From assembly GCA_963580455.1 (NCBI GenBank), contig OY756967.1:16166022-16230021 (forward strand): 64,000 nucleotides of DNA, read 5' to 3'. Within the stretch, counting starts at the first letter, position 1. Each line of letters begins with the position of its first letter. Below the pieces are notes generated by a model. The model ran no database searches and was not told where the DNA came from. It worked only from the letters and a program-made list of their open reading frames with translations. The stretch is from Euonymus europaeus (Eukaryota > Streptophyta > Magnoliopsida > Celastrales > Celastraceae). Shown piece by piece: positions 44,554-56,252 of the stretch. Both the position numbers and the translations under genes were made by a program.

Positions 44554-47072
44554 GTAGTATCAATAACATACCTACTAGTATGTCCTCGTGTTAGTCTATA
44601 CTATTTCCTACTATCCATGTGTAAATTGTGTTAACCGTACCCATCCCTACAATCTACCTTTGTAATATCTCCACTTGTTGGCTTTGAGGTTTGCCCAAAT
44701 ATGTCATGTATGATAGTCATCTTTTGTACAATATCCTCTGATGTAAAATATACTCGCTCTTTCCTTTTCTCTCCTTTTTTTCTCCTTCCTGTACATTTTG
44801 TAACTCGGATATTTCCAACGAGATCAACGTCATCACAATGGCTAGTTCCCAACCACCAATGATCCCAAAATTTGGTGTCAACATCACCCAATATATAGTC
44901 ACTCCAATTTACGTTATCAAACAAGGCCAATATCTCATTACTCCAATATACATCACTTGAGATTTACATGGCTAAGATTCAAATTACGAACCAACATCAA
45001 CCTCAAGTTTTACAAGTTGTTCAATTGGAACCACACCTTTAGCTAGTAAGTACTAATCAAAGTTTTTTCCATATTCCCATTGGCCATAAATAACGAACCA
45101 CATGAACATACGTTTCGAAAATTTCTAGTCAAATTTTAATTTGATAACATGCTATTATATCCACCAAAATTCTAGATTTGTCACACATCACTATATAGAC
45201 AACCCAATTTCAAAATACTCAACCATACCACTCGCGCCCAACACCAAAATCATAACTTCTCATCAACCGGTATGACACTGCTACTCACAGTTCGACAACC
45301 ATTTCATAATATACCATGCCACATCATTAGCTCCAATAGGATACTACTATGTCCACTCACACAAATCGGGCATCAACCATCGGTAGTAATTCCCATTATC
45401 TCCTTCGGCAATTAGTAGCAGAAAATGGACAAAAAAAACCATAAATCCCAAATCAAATTTACCCTTATTTCACAAGGAATTTGATCCTGCACCATCAAAC
45501 AAAGAACAACTCAAATTCTAAACCTGTTTCATCCAATCCCAGCTATAGCACAACCAAATCAAATCCAGTCAGGCTATTTCTTACAAGGACAATCAATTTA
45601 CCCAACCATCAATTTCTTTTACCATAAGAATCTTCACTCCTCCCACTAAAAATTTCATCCCCCATTGGAGATCATTTTTTTTTAAATACTTATGATTGTC
45701 GCCTCGACCCGCTAAAAGGTTATCCAATAGATTACAATCCACACTGCATTTAATCCAAACCATGAAAAATTCACTTAGTGTCTCAATCATTATAAGGCCA
45801 TTGTAGTCATCAGTATTATTGTTACCTACTGTACTCACTTTAATTAGTATATCATGCAGTTCATGGCTAACCAGTCATATTAATGTTAATTAAAGTCTCA
45901 CAACTATAAGCGCTGCAACACCACTTCACCACCACTATAATATCTAGTGATCACATTCCTTCTCGACTAGACCTCTCTATTATCACAAATAATAACTCCA
46001 CGTATAAATACTCAAACTCAGCCTAGCATCGATTACATAATTCGAATAACCTACCTTTCATTATCAAGTACATCACCCACCAATTCCACGTTTCACATGC
46101 GGAACACTGGAACCACTTTCATTTCAATTTATTGTAAACTTAAAACACTTCCTACAACTCAGTAATTAACCACATACCAGCGTCACCATTATTAAAGCAT
46201 GGAACCCATATAGCATCAATTCATCCCAAAGTTAGATATATGGTCATCTCAACTCATATCAAATAGGTTCCCATAATCAATCCATCAGGCATAACCGAGT
46301 ATAACACATGATTTACATTCACATCAGTTCAACATTCAATGCAGCACCCAACAAATCTTTCCAAGTTGATGTTAACGACATATATGTAAATGTAGTCACT
46401 ACAACTCGAGAAACTCAAATCACATAATCACTGATTTACTGTCTCAAAAATTCATAATAAACAAACACATGGAAAAATTACTTCAATATAAAATTATTTT
46501 CCTAGAACTCACTCCAGTTTAAGCTAGTATTCGCTCGAATTCACCATCAAATTAACGCATAACAGTAGCCAAGCGGATTGGTTAAGAACACAATCTCACT
46601 ATCAAATTAACTAAATCTGCAATGCACAAATTTTAAGTTATACCACCAGACTTATTATCAATTATGGTACTCTCTACCAATCATGCAACACCAATTTAAC
46701 AGGCACTCCGTCACTATCCACCAACCGAACTACTTCAACAACATTGTAACAATAAGTAATTTTTTTTTTCAATATATGCAACATTTCTCAAATACACATA
46801 CTCCGAAAATCATCATCCATGGCACACAATATATATTAATGAAATGTTCAAGTAACTCGTGATTTATATCGTCCCATACCCATTCTTGCTGTTTTTTTTC
46901 CATCCTTCAACCGATATATCGGTCATGCTACACACGCATGCCTGTCAATGAGCTAACAAAGAACCTCTAAAATATATCTCACACGGTACTATGTGTACCT
47001 TCCCGATCGGCTGCGAGGCAGAAGACAGGTCCGGTGTACATACCCTTCATTCAGTCCTAACTCCAACCTACT
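44554..47072. other. Internal non-coding part of the LARD-like element (right half)
   Basis: No gag-pol motif. Minus-strand frames at 44631-44930 and 45593-45838 show no known domain. This region is the length usually filled by gag and protease. Confidence 0.6.
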
Positions 47073-47084
47073 GCTCCGATACCA
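47073..47084 (-). promoter_or_regulatory. Primer binding site of the LARD-like element
   Basis: Minus strand TGGTATCGGAGC, three bases after the 5' LTR end. It differs at one base from the standard tRNA-Met site TGGTATCAGAGC. Confidence 0.75.
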
Positions 47085-47087
47085 CCT

Positions 47088-48878
47088 TGTTACGCCCCGA
47101 TCCCCAGGCACGTGACGTGTAACTAACTCATACTCCCGACTATAATTTTTTTTTCAAAACTCAATAATTCAATAAAAATATAATTATCTATCTACTTATA
47201 TTTAGATGATAGATATAAATAAATACATAAGTAATTTTATATACCCGACTGAGACTCCAGCTCAGCCATCCCAACCCACTGGGTCCACTCAACCCTTACG
47301 CAGCAACTCTGGTATGTACACCGACTGCCCATCCTGTCTGCACTCTCAGTACCACTGGTCACAGTTGTTTTACCTGAAAATAAAACAATGGGAAGTAGGG
47401 GGTGAGCCGAAGCTCAGTAGGGAATACTGTATTCACACACAAAACAATCACAAATAATTATTGACAGAAGCACGAAAATTTAAATAACACTTCTATTCCT
47501 CAACCCGCCTCGAATATCCGTCACAACCTCGAACGCTTTCCAACCTCATTGCCGGAAACTATTTTTCTCTGCTTTTCGACCTTCTCGCCGGAAGCAATTT
47601 TCTCCGCTTTCCGACCTCCTCGCCGGAAGCAATCTACGAGTAAGAAAAGTAGGCACCTTCTTCTACCCGAGACTTACCACCCCTTCGCTATGTGGCCGCA
47701 TAGCGAATTCTTATTCGGATTTTCACCCACTGTACGTACAGGGTCATTCCCACCTTACTGAAATCTCCATATTGCTTTTCCTCCCCTTCCTTCACAATTC
47801 AACCCACACAATCTACATAACCCTCAAATATGAGAAAATATTCAATCACATGCACACAGTATAAAGATAGTATTTTCACAATGAAACGCAGGGTTTATCA
47901 CATCTCAGAATCATCCACAATACCATTACCCGCAACTTCACAGTAAATAGCCAGACATTTAATCCCCCAAAATTGCAATGCATTATGTTTACAGCAAGAA
48001 TTCCCGTTTAAATGTAAACACAGAAACTCCAAAACCATGCAAGGGTTAAAGTATTCCCTACCTCGTGAAGAGTGCCTCACATCTCACTCGAACCAATGCT
48101 TTCCTGTTTAATTTTTCCGTCGTATATCACTAAACCTCATATACTAGTTCTACACCAAAATGCACGTACAGGGTCATAATTACGTTCAAATACCGCGTAA
48201 ATACGTAAAATATACGATTTAATCAAAGGGGTAAACTTTACCTGGAAAAGTCAACCTGGGTCAAACGGGTCAAATAGTACCCGATTTACCCACATTCGGG
48301 TCACCGGAGATCCAGCGACTTTCGCCGGAAATCACCAACTGGGCTTTGTAGTACTCTTCGAGACGAACACAACGGTGGTGTCCTTGCATCAATCAGAGAT
48401 CGGAGGAGGGAGATATACGTCTCGAAGAGACGAAGAGATTGGTACTGGTCTTGTTGCCTGAGGTGGCCGGACGGAGGAGATCGGTGCCGGAGAAGTTTAG
48501 GACGCGAAAATCGCGTTTCTCTTTTCTTTTGTCTTTTCCTATTTCTGTTTTCGTTTCTTTCTTCGTTTTTCTTTTTTCCTGTTTTTGTTTCTTTCCTTTT
48601 TCTTTTAAACCAATTTCAGATATTTATAAATAAAAATTGTATCCCTTTTTACTTTGTTTCTCTTATTTAATAAAATTGACAACAAATGTGTATTTCGCCT
48701 CCATCCAGGTAATTTCTCTAATTTATTTGTATTATTATTATTATTCTCACTTATTCACACCCATATATTTAATTTTTATTCCAAACCCAAATTTAATTAT
48801 TACATCCATTCGTGTACCATTGTACACGTGTCACCCTCATGCTCAATGTTTCTATTATTTTCGGGTCAGGATGTCACA
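47088..48878 (-). repeat. 5' LTR of the LARD-like element
   Basis: 1791 bp, plus-strand ends TGTTACGCCCCG...GGATGTCACA. A minus-strand TATA-like motif (TATAAATA) near 48620 lies about 250 bp inside the transcription-side end and may be the element promoter. Confidence 0.9.
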
Positions 48879-48883
48879 GTATC

Positions 48884-49255
48884 CAAAAAAGGGCGTCCTT
48901 GCAAAGCAGCTATTTTTCGGTCCACTACCCCCTCGATGAACTTGATGTCTCCCTCGTAAGTATGAGTGGGTTGAGGCCTCCGAGCAGTGGTCAACGAGGT
49001 TCCTGGAAAATCGGGATTTCTCGACTCGTCCGAATGAGAATGTTCATTTCTCGTCCCCTGAGAAATGTTCTCATTTTGGACGGGTTGATGCCCCTGTGCC
49101 TCCTAAATCATGTCCAAACGGTGTGCAAAGACATTCATATGTTGTAACAACTGGGCTATCTGGTCATGCACCAGTGGTTGGGGTTGTTGCTCGGCGTTAA
49201 CACTGGCAGCTGGGGCTTGTTGGCCTTCTCCTCTCAAAGTCATAGTTTGAACCAT
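48884..49255 (-). pseudogene. Tat gag, N-terminal part
   Basis: From ATG 49255 the minus strand reads MVQTMTLRGEGQQAPA ... HDQIAQLLQHMNVFAHRLDM. After a stop at 49103 it continues into FIEGVVDRKIAALQGRPF at the junction with the nested element. It joins the gag part at 40306 across the GTATC duplication. Confidence 0.65.
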
Positions 49256-49280
49256 GTTTGTTGTTATGGAAAGATCTTTC

Positions 49281-49296
49281 CCACAGACGGCGCCAA
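49281..49296 (-). promoter_or_regulatory. Primer binding site of the Tat element
   Basis: Minus strand TTGGCGCCGTCTGTGG follows the 5' LTR end after two bases. The TGGCGCC core is shared with primer sites of many plant Tat/Athila elements. Confidence 0.65.
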
Positions 49297-49298
49297 TC

Positions 49299-49796
49299 TG
49301 ATAACGTCTCAAACTTGAAAAGTATAAAAATGTATCAGTTTGGGTCCGAACAAGGTCTTCCTCGGCTTCTTGATCTCTCTCTTCATCTAGACAGTCTTCT
49401 CGGTGGAGGTTGTCCTATAGAAATGAACAAACAAGCTAGAGGCCCGCCAGAGAGTGTTCTCTGGCGTTGGCGCTCCGATGCTTAAGTTAGATGCTAGCAA
49501 AGATTGGCTCTCCGAAGAACAAAGCTTGGTGTTCTAGGGAAATGTGTAAAGAGTGTTTTTTAGTGAAGGAAGTGATCCCTTTTACTTGTGGGGTAACCCC
49601 TTTATATAGTGAAGGTGGTTTCCATAAATAGAATTCGAGTGGTGGTGAATAATACCTTGCCAAATGAAGGAATTACTGTTTTACTGGGAGCTTGTTACTG
49701 TCCTGAAAGTACGGAGCCGAGAAGAGAATCTTTAGTGCTCGATACCGAGAATCTCCCAGCGAGAAAGGTGGTGTCTTCCGTTGACAGCTGTTGCCA
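49299..49796 (-). repeat. 5' LTR of the Tat element, outer 44 bp missing
   Basis: It matches 32751-33247 almost base for base up to GCTGTTGCCA and then loses similarity. A minus-strand TATATAAAG at 49600-49608 is the probable LTR promoter. The missing part is the very start of the LTR. Confidence 0.8.
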
Positions 49797-50157
49797 TTTT
49801 TCATGTGTTGTTATTTTTTTTCCTTTCCTCATGTTAATTTTCCTTTCCTCTGATTGCCATTTTTTTTCTTTTCCTTATCTTGCATTTCTTTGCCTTGCCT
49901 TGTCTTTCCTCAGACATCTTTGGCATTTTGCTTGGTCTTTCGAGGCTTGGTCTTTTTGATGGTGGTATATCGATTTGGTCTCCCATTGTGATCTTTTGTT
50001 AGTGGTCTTTCACTTGTGGTCTCCTAGCTTGATCTCTTGGACGTGGTCTCATGATGTGGTCTTCTGACAGAAGCATCTTGGTACAATCTTCCACTGTTGG
50101 TATCCCGAATTGCTCTTCTTCCATGGTACTAGCGTGGGTCATGGTCTTTCGTCGATG
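49797..50157 (+). repeat. T-rich stretch and degenerate GGTCT array (left part)
   Basis: After a pyrimidine-rich tract, TGGTCTT, TGGTCTC or TGATCT recurs about a dozen times from about 49931 with spacings of about 15-25 nt. The array continues for one unit at 51570 on the other side of the inserted Mutator element. No coding. Confidence 0.55.
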
Positions 50158-50167
50158 GTCTACCGAC

Positions 50168-51555
50168 GGGTTAATACAACTGTTGATCACTAAAAGATAG
50201 GCCGCGTTTCATTTTGGTCATTGGAAGTCAAAAAGTGTCAAGTTGGAAATGCAAAGTGCAAAAATGTTCCAGAATGACCACTCTGTCAATTTTTGATCAA
50301 TTTGGGCAGGAGAGATGCTTACATGGAATCATCTCCATTCAACCATTGTTACACAATGGCTTGATGTGCTTATGTGTCATTTTTTAAAAAAATAAAAAAA
50401 TAATCTAGGTGTTGACTAATGGCATCATGACACCTGTTGTGGCTAATTTTTATATGAAAATTTATTTATTTTTTTAAAAAAGAAGAAGCATGTGGCTCAA
50501 TCTATGCCATACATGTGGCCTAAACAAAAGAGCATATGCCAGTGGCTTAATGGAATTAGGGCTCCCTATTGGTTAAATTAAAGAAGTTTAAAAAAGAAAA
50601 AGAACGAAAGAACGAAAAAGAATAAAATGTTGAATCTGCACGTCGTCTATGGCGGTCTGGCCACATCTTGCATCAGCACCATGTCGTCTCCGGCAAATAA
50701 CTGACTACAAAGTTGAAGAGAGAGCAAGAGAGGGGAAATGAAGAACAATGTATGTGGTTAATTTCATTTCATGATCTTGGGTTATTTGGTAAGAACCGCG
50801 TACCAGCCATGAAAGTGTTGAGCGGAGCTGAGTACAGGCTAGAAAGATCAAGAAACGACGCCGTACTCGGCACACCAGTAGTCGTAACAGTGCCCGAGGT
50901 GGTGGCTTCGATAAGATTCAGTGGTTGAAGTCTGCCCGACAAGGATAAAGCTCATTCCATTCATTCATGGTACTCCCCTTTATTTCTTCTTCTACCGGCT
51001 TCGAAACCTAAAAAAGTAATATTTTTTCCTCATTTTCTTCAGGACCTCACAATCGTTGACGCCTTCGAATGATTGGCCGTCGTTACTTCGCTGCAACTAT
51101 GTCAGCGATGTCTTCGGTTGCTACTCTGCCATTGGTTCTACGCCAACGATGACAGTGAATTTGGGTATGGATGGAGATCAAGTTTGGGTTATGCAGGAAA
51201 TCGAGAGGGGCTTTATGGATTGCGATTGGTTGACAGTGAAAGTTGCAGCAATGGCCTTGGTCTTGAGGAGACGATGGCGATCTGGATTTCGAAAGATCCA
51301 AATTTGATTTCGTCAATTTAGGGTTTGGAAATGAAAGTGTAGGAGGAGAAGACAGTGTTGTTGTGCTTCATCCGCATTGATGTGCCACGTGGGGTGGTCA
51401 ATGGGCCACATAGATCGGTTGACTGATCGAAATTGTCAAAAACTGACAGATTGTAACGATTTTACACTTTGGGATATCGACTTGACACTTTTTGACTTCT
51501 AGTGATCAAAATGAAACACGGCCTATCTTTCAGTGACCAATAGTTGTATTAACCC
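50168..51555. mobile_element. Mutator-like element with 96-bp inverted ends and 10-bp duplication
   Basis: The ends start GGGTTAATACAACT and are inverted over about 96 bp with roughly 85% identity by eye (50168-50263 and 51460-51555). GTCTACCGAC flanks both sides (50158-50167 and 51556-51565). Long inverted ends with a 9-11 bp duplication define Mutator-like elements. There is no transposase. The 1.2-kb centre is GC-richer than its surroundings and has open frames at 50713-50928 and 51056-51321 without recognised domains, so it may carry captured host DNA (Pack-MULE). Confidence 0.88.
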
Positions 51556-51784
51556 GTCTACCGACATGATCTTCTAAAATGTTACTATTTTTTTTTTTGT
51601 CCTTCCTTTCCTTGGTCTTCCCTTTACCTTTAATCATTTCATTACTCCCAACTAGTTTTCTCATGTTTTGTCTATTCTACTATTTTCAAAATTTTACCTC
51701 TTCAGCTCTTTTTCTCAAGGTGTATGCCTCTCAAGCTCATGTTTCTTTAGGCGCTCCTTTTCTACTAGGCCTTTCCCTTTGATA

Positions 51785-52335
51785 GTTTCATGCAAGATTA
51801 GACCTCCACTTTCATGATACCTTTTCTTCAAGTCTATGCAAGGTTAGAACTTGTCATGGTGATGTCTCTTTCACGTATCATTTTCATATGAGATAAGACC
51901 TTGTGATGTACGTCATATTTATGCAAAGTAAGACTTTGCCATGCTGATGCAAATTTGGCATATTATTTTCATGAGAGGTAAGTACTTGGCTAGCTTGCTG
52001 TGGTGCCTATTTAGTAAATCTATGCGAGATAAGTCTTCCATTTTGGATGATACCTCTTTGAAAATTCTATGCGAGGTGAGACCTCCTAGTGGTGATGCTT
52101 TTTTGGCATATGCTTTTCATGAGAGATAATACCTTAGTTTTGAATTACACCTCTTTGAAAAATTTACACGAGGTTATACCCTAGCTTGCAAATGATGTCT
52201 CGTTAGCATATCTATGTGAGGTTAGTCCTCACCCTTGGATGCCTTTTTGACAAATTTATGTGAGGCTAATCCTCGTCTTTCAATGATGTCTATTTGGTAA
52301 ATTTACGTGAGGTTAAACCTCAACATGGAGGCCTT
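51785..52335 (+). repeat. Degenerate tandem array, about 46-nt units with GAGGTnAnnCCTC
   Basis: About a dozen diverged units of 40-55 nt, each with a core such as TATGCGAGGTGAGACCTC, TATGTGAGGTTAGTCCTC or TTACGTGAGGTTAAACCTC and a following GATGnCTnTTTGG-like part. Each core is a short imperfect palindrome. It lies downstream (in minus orientation) of the gag fragment 52587-53400, so it may be untranslated DNA of that element. Confidence 0.65.
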
Positions 52336-52586
52336 ATTAATTAGTATCTCCTTAATTTAAAATTTTGAATTCAAAAATTGAAATAAATAAATAAATTTAT
52401 TGAGGTTGAAAAATCATTGAGCCACTATGTGAAAAATGTACTAGAATCAAACTATGCAAATGATATTGGCTAAAGTAGACGTTAAAAATGAACTCTCCAA
52501 CTAATCAGGCTAGATGAAGATTTATCTTTCCTTGGAGTTTCATCTTGCTCTCACTTTCTACTATTGATGAATTCCTTCAGGTACCC

Positions 52587-53430
52587 TTACTTAACTAGGT
52601 GGCACTTTAAATCATTACACTTTTTTATAAGATATCTTTTGTCGCTGTGGTAGGCACAAAAGTGAGTGATCTCTTTTAGGTCATCTAATATAGTGTTCAT
52701 CATTGTTTCCTCAGAAGAAATAGGTTGTCGATTCATTGAAACTCGTATATATAACTCAAGAATATACTTCAATCCCCTGGGTGACTCTTTGTCGCTGCTT
52801 GACTCATTAGTTATTTTTTTTATCTTCCTCAAGCTTGATGTACTTGATGATCCTTTGTTTTAGGTCATTCATCCTTTTTGGTAATTGTAGTGTTAGCCTC
52901 TTCCACAATTTACTGTCTTTTTGAGAGCACTAGATAAGGTTACAATTGCAATTTACTCCTCGCATCTTTCTATATTTGTATAGATATTTCAATAATGAGA
53001 AGCAAAATCTTTTAGGAACTCACATTTCCTTTATTGAGCAGACAACAATATATAAGCAATTTTTGCTTCTCTTGTACTAGATACAAACCTAGAGACAAAG
53101 CGATGAGCAAGCTCTTTCTTGAAAGAGATGAAGTTCTCTAGAAGTTGATGGAACCACTTCATCGTCATTTTTCCTAGATTGGAAAGAAAAAATTGTTGCA
53201 TATTAGTGTCATAATCTGCCCAGAACGTCATCTTTTGGGTGTAAATGGTAATAAAAGCCATTGGGTCCATCTTTCCATCATGATCTTCTTGCTGAATGGA
53301 CTCGATGAAGGAAGTCAATGTCATTCTCGTAAGTGTTTGCTCTACATTCTTCTGAGCATTCAATGATGTCTCAATCGTTTTCTTGATGTTTGGTGACTTT
53401 TCCAGACTTCAAGATGAAGACTATCATCTT
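52587..53430 (-). pseudogene. Gypsy gag fragment
   Basis: On the minus strand: MDPMAFITIYTQKMTFWADY, FLSNLGKMTMKWFHQLLEN, ELAHRFVSRFVSS (53100-53340), the retrotrans_gag pattern. After a gap come GLKYILELYIRVSMN and FCAYHSDKRYLIKKCNDLKC (52600-52690), a His/Cys patch like Tat-type gag. Frames are broken and no protease or RT follows. Confidence 0.65.
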
Positions 53431-53464
53431 GTCTTATGACGAGTGACAAAATATATAATACATA

Positions 53465-54825
53465 TGTGATAATTATGGATATTTAAGGAAAATTAATGAT
53501 TTAAAGTTATAGTTTTGTATATGTAATTAGTAAATGATATGTTTAAAGTGACTTTGGTTATTTCATTGTATTTCCTAGGCCAAAGATATTGTTTGATATA
53601 AACTCAAGATAGTTGAAGAGAAGTGAAGCATGAGACTCTACACAAAGAAGAATCCAATTTGCTTTCATCTACTTGGGAGTCTACTTGCAATTCAAGATCA
53701 AACTTTGTTCACTTACTATTTTTAGTATTTACTATCTTTAGAAATTATTTCTTCATCTTATCAACCACTACTTCAACTTGCTCAAGCCACTTGTTGGTGC
53801 TCCAAAAATCTATATATAGGAAGTGGGATGAAGAGAGAAAAAACTACCAAGTAGGAGAGAATTTGATAGGTGAATTGTATGTATTGTGATATTGTAATAT
53901 TATCTCATTCTTTCTTTCTAGAATTTGTGAGATAAGTGTGTTATCTACTTCTTGTCTTTTACAATTCTAGCACACTTTCTTCTTAGAATTTGTGATATGA
54001 ATTGTGAGTTATATTAAGGTATGTGTAACTAAATCTCTATTAGTTAGGGCTTAATCTTGAAGCCCTAAACATGTTTTCAATACTATAAGAAGTGTATATT
54101 TTCAATTTCTACAAGTATGACGATTTTGGTTTCTCTATGTTATGTGAATTTTGATACTTTATTTCTTTGAGTAGCTAACTTAGGGACATGTATTGAGATT
54201 ATTCAGTTGTAGAACATAAGTCAATTGTCATATTGATTATGTTTTTATTTGCAACACATAATTTGGTTAAGAATGAATAATGGGAAATCAATTCAGGGAT
54301 GTTTAATTGCAAATACCATGTATTAGAGTTCTTGTGACATTCATATTCTCTTGATTCTTATTGGATTCTTGATTGTTAATTAAAACAAATATCATGCTAG
54401 ATTTCAATTAAGAGTACACGTATTGATGTAGATGACATACACCTTACATGAACTTAAGAGAGAATCATACAACTTGAGTTAAATGTCATGACCTTGTTGT
54501 GAATGTTGTCATCATAAACTTGTTGAAAGTTTCAATATACCATTTCTTATAAATTGTTTGATTGTTTAGTGGTGAATAGTGAGTCCTAGCAAGGATTTGC
54601 GGGAATTGAAGTCATCACTTTCCATTCTTGTTTTTATGTTTAATGATTTTATTTTTATTTTTATATGTTATAAGATTTAAACCCCCTATTTATAATTATA
54701 TGTAAATTATATTCGAGTGTTAGATTGTATATTTATTAGTATCACTTCTTGTGGGATCGACTTTTACTTGTCCATTATATATATTATTTGTACAGTTGTA
54801 AATTTATTTTAAATTGTTAATAACG
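53465..54825. mobile_element. Possible solo LTR, weak
   Basis: A 1.36-kb stretch begins TGTGATAATT, with ACATA before it (53460-53464) and ACATA after it (54826-54830). The phrase TTGTGGGATCGAC near 54749 is common near the ends of plant gypsy LTRs. The right end would be ...AACG rather than ...CA, so the call is tentative. Confidence 0.25.
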
Positions 54826-54830
54826 ACATA

Positions 54831-56252
54831 ACATCTTACTGGTGTTCTATAATCTCTGACTTTGAGAGTAGATCGGTGTCGAGCCCTTCTTATATGGGGA
54901 ATGTGCTTCCCTTCTCCTAGGGGTGAGACTTCTCTCCCTGCAGGCATGAATTTCGTAACATGTCTTAGACTCCTTAAGACGTGACACATCTTCACATGGA
55001 GCTTGCCGGTATGGCATTCGTAGTTCTAGGTGTCGCATGGGCTTATTCGTAAGGTGAAACTCTGCTTCTTGCAGGACCTCTTAGTACATCTTTCATAATT
55101 CTAGAGGTTTCTTGGGGTAATGTCCTCAACTCTCTTATCCTTGCTCAAGTGTGCCGATACAATGATACTAGCGAGACATTTGTCTTTTCGCCAGACTGAA
55201 TGGAGCTCATCCATCATCGCTATGAGCTCTTCTTGTCCCCACTAGAGCTTCTCCTACTTTTGGTACAATGCCTTCTCGATAACCTCCAATAGTAAAACTC
55301 TATTTCCACCTCTATTTGGCTAACGTCCTCATCCTTTCCTAACTTCATAAAAGGACACATCTTGGAGCCTTGACTATCTTTCTAGCATTCCTAGCATGAT
55401 GTTAGGATTAGATTCGGTAAATAAACCCATTTCCCCCAAATAACAACTGTTGTGGAAGTAAAATTTTGTACAACCCACACATCAGTAGCTAAGAGGGTTG
55501 TGACATATTGACAATTCTCTTTAACCTTGCAAGAACAAAAAGTAAATACAGCTTTGGTAGTTTGTTTGCACTCTGACGCTCAAGTCAGTGTCCGTCTCGA
55601 GAGGAATTGAATAAATCGTGATTAAAATTGTAGTGGCTTAACCTCAGTCTTTCTTATATAGGAGTCGAAGAGCGTGATCAGATAATACCTCTTGGCTATA
55701 GACATCAAAGTTTGTTTTGAATCGCGATAAGATCAAACATCTGATGTGAATATGTGATCTTTTGATGATTTTTACATTGGGAGTTGTCAACACTAGATAT
55801 TAAGATTTTATCTTGGGTGTTGGAATTTATAATTTTCCCTTTATCTTTATAAATTTCAATTTTTGGCTCCTTTTATTTGGAATTGTCTTCACGTAGTCTT
55901 CCTTTCATGTGTTATCTATCATGTTGAATAGTCATGGCTGTTTTTCTTATCCGCACTATCTATTCATTTTGTGTTTTATCAAATTCCATGGATTTTTTTC
56001 TCCGATTGTTGTTGCGCAGTTTGATTCTTATATTGCAACGCCAAAGGTTTATGAATCATACCTGTTCTACGAGAAGACATTCGATTCAATCGATGAGCTT
56101 GTTACACTTTTATCATCATAGTACATCCTTGTCGATGAGTACTTAAATTTCTTTTGTCCCAAAATTTTTGCACAATTATTTATCCGTCGATAAATACACA
56201 AGAACAATAGTAGGATTCGATCAATTCAGTATTTCAAAGTTGCATATGCTAG
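54831..56252. other. Unclassified DNA downstream of the CASP-like gene
   Basis: No gene or element I can support. Open frames at 54804-55038 (minus) and 55909-56146 (plus) lack recognisable domains. The last few hundred bases should include the 3' untranslated region of the CASP-like gene. Confidence 0.4.

Larger units (their letters stand above)
40307..48878 (-). mobile_element. Complete non-autonomous LTR retrotransposon (LARD-like), nested in Tat gag
   Basis: Two direct LTRs (40307-42157 and 47088-48878) enclose 4930 bp. The 5-bp duplication GTATC flanks it exactly (40302-40306 and 48879-48883). Primer site and polypurine tract show minus orientation. No gag, protease, RT or integrase motif was found in the internal region on either strand. 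It therefore fits a large retrotransposon derivative mobilised by a relative. LTR ends TGTGACATCC...GGGGCGTGACA suggest a Tekay/Del-type parent, as inference. Confidence 0.85.
32751..49796 (-). mobile_element. Tat-type Ty3/gypsy retrotransposon, minus strand, interrupted by a nested element
   Basis: In element orientation (right to left): 5' LTR 49796-49299, primer site, gag start (49255-48884), the inserted element 48878-40307, the rest of gag, protease, RT, a remnant of RNase H, integrase (to 36201), a plus-strand antisense gene (33661-35719), a polypurine tract and a 3' LTR (33290-32751). LTR ends are TGATGAGG...GTTATCA; the right copy lacks its outermost about 44 bp. PR-RT-RH-IN order and wording fit the Tat branch. 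Numerous stops and internal deletions make it inactive. Confidence 0.8.

Noticed and set aside
51785..52335. CRISPR-like array
   Set aside because: Units are diverged throughout, there are no constant repeats with unique spacers, and the context is plant nuclear DNA.
54804..55038. Minus-strand frames near 54.9 kb
   Set aside because: No recognisable domain and overlapping frames of similar quality; likely chance.
55909..56146. Plus-strand frames just downstream of the CASP-like gene
   Set aside because: Two overlapping frames of the same length, no domain, no clear promoter.
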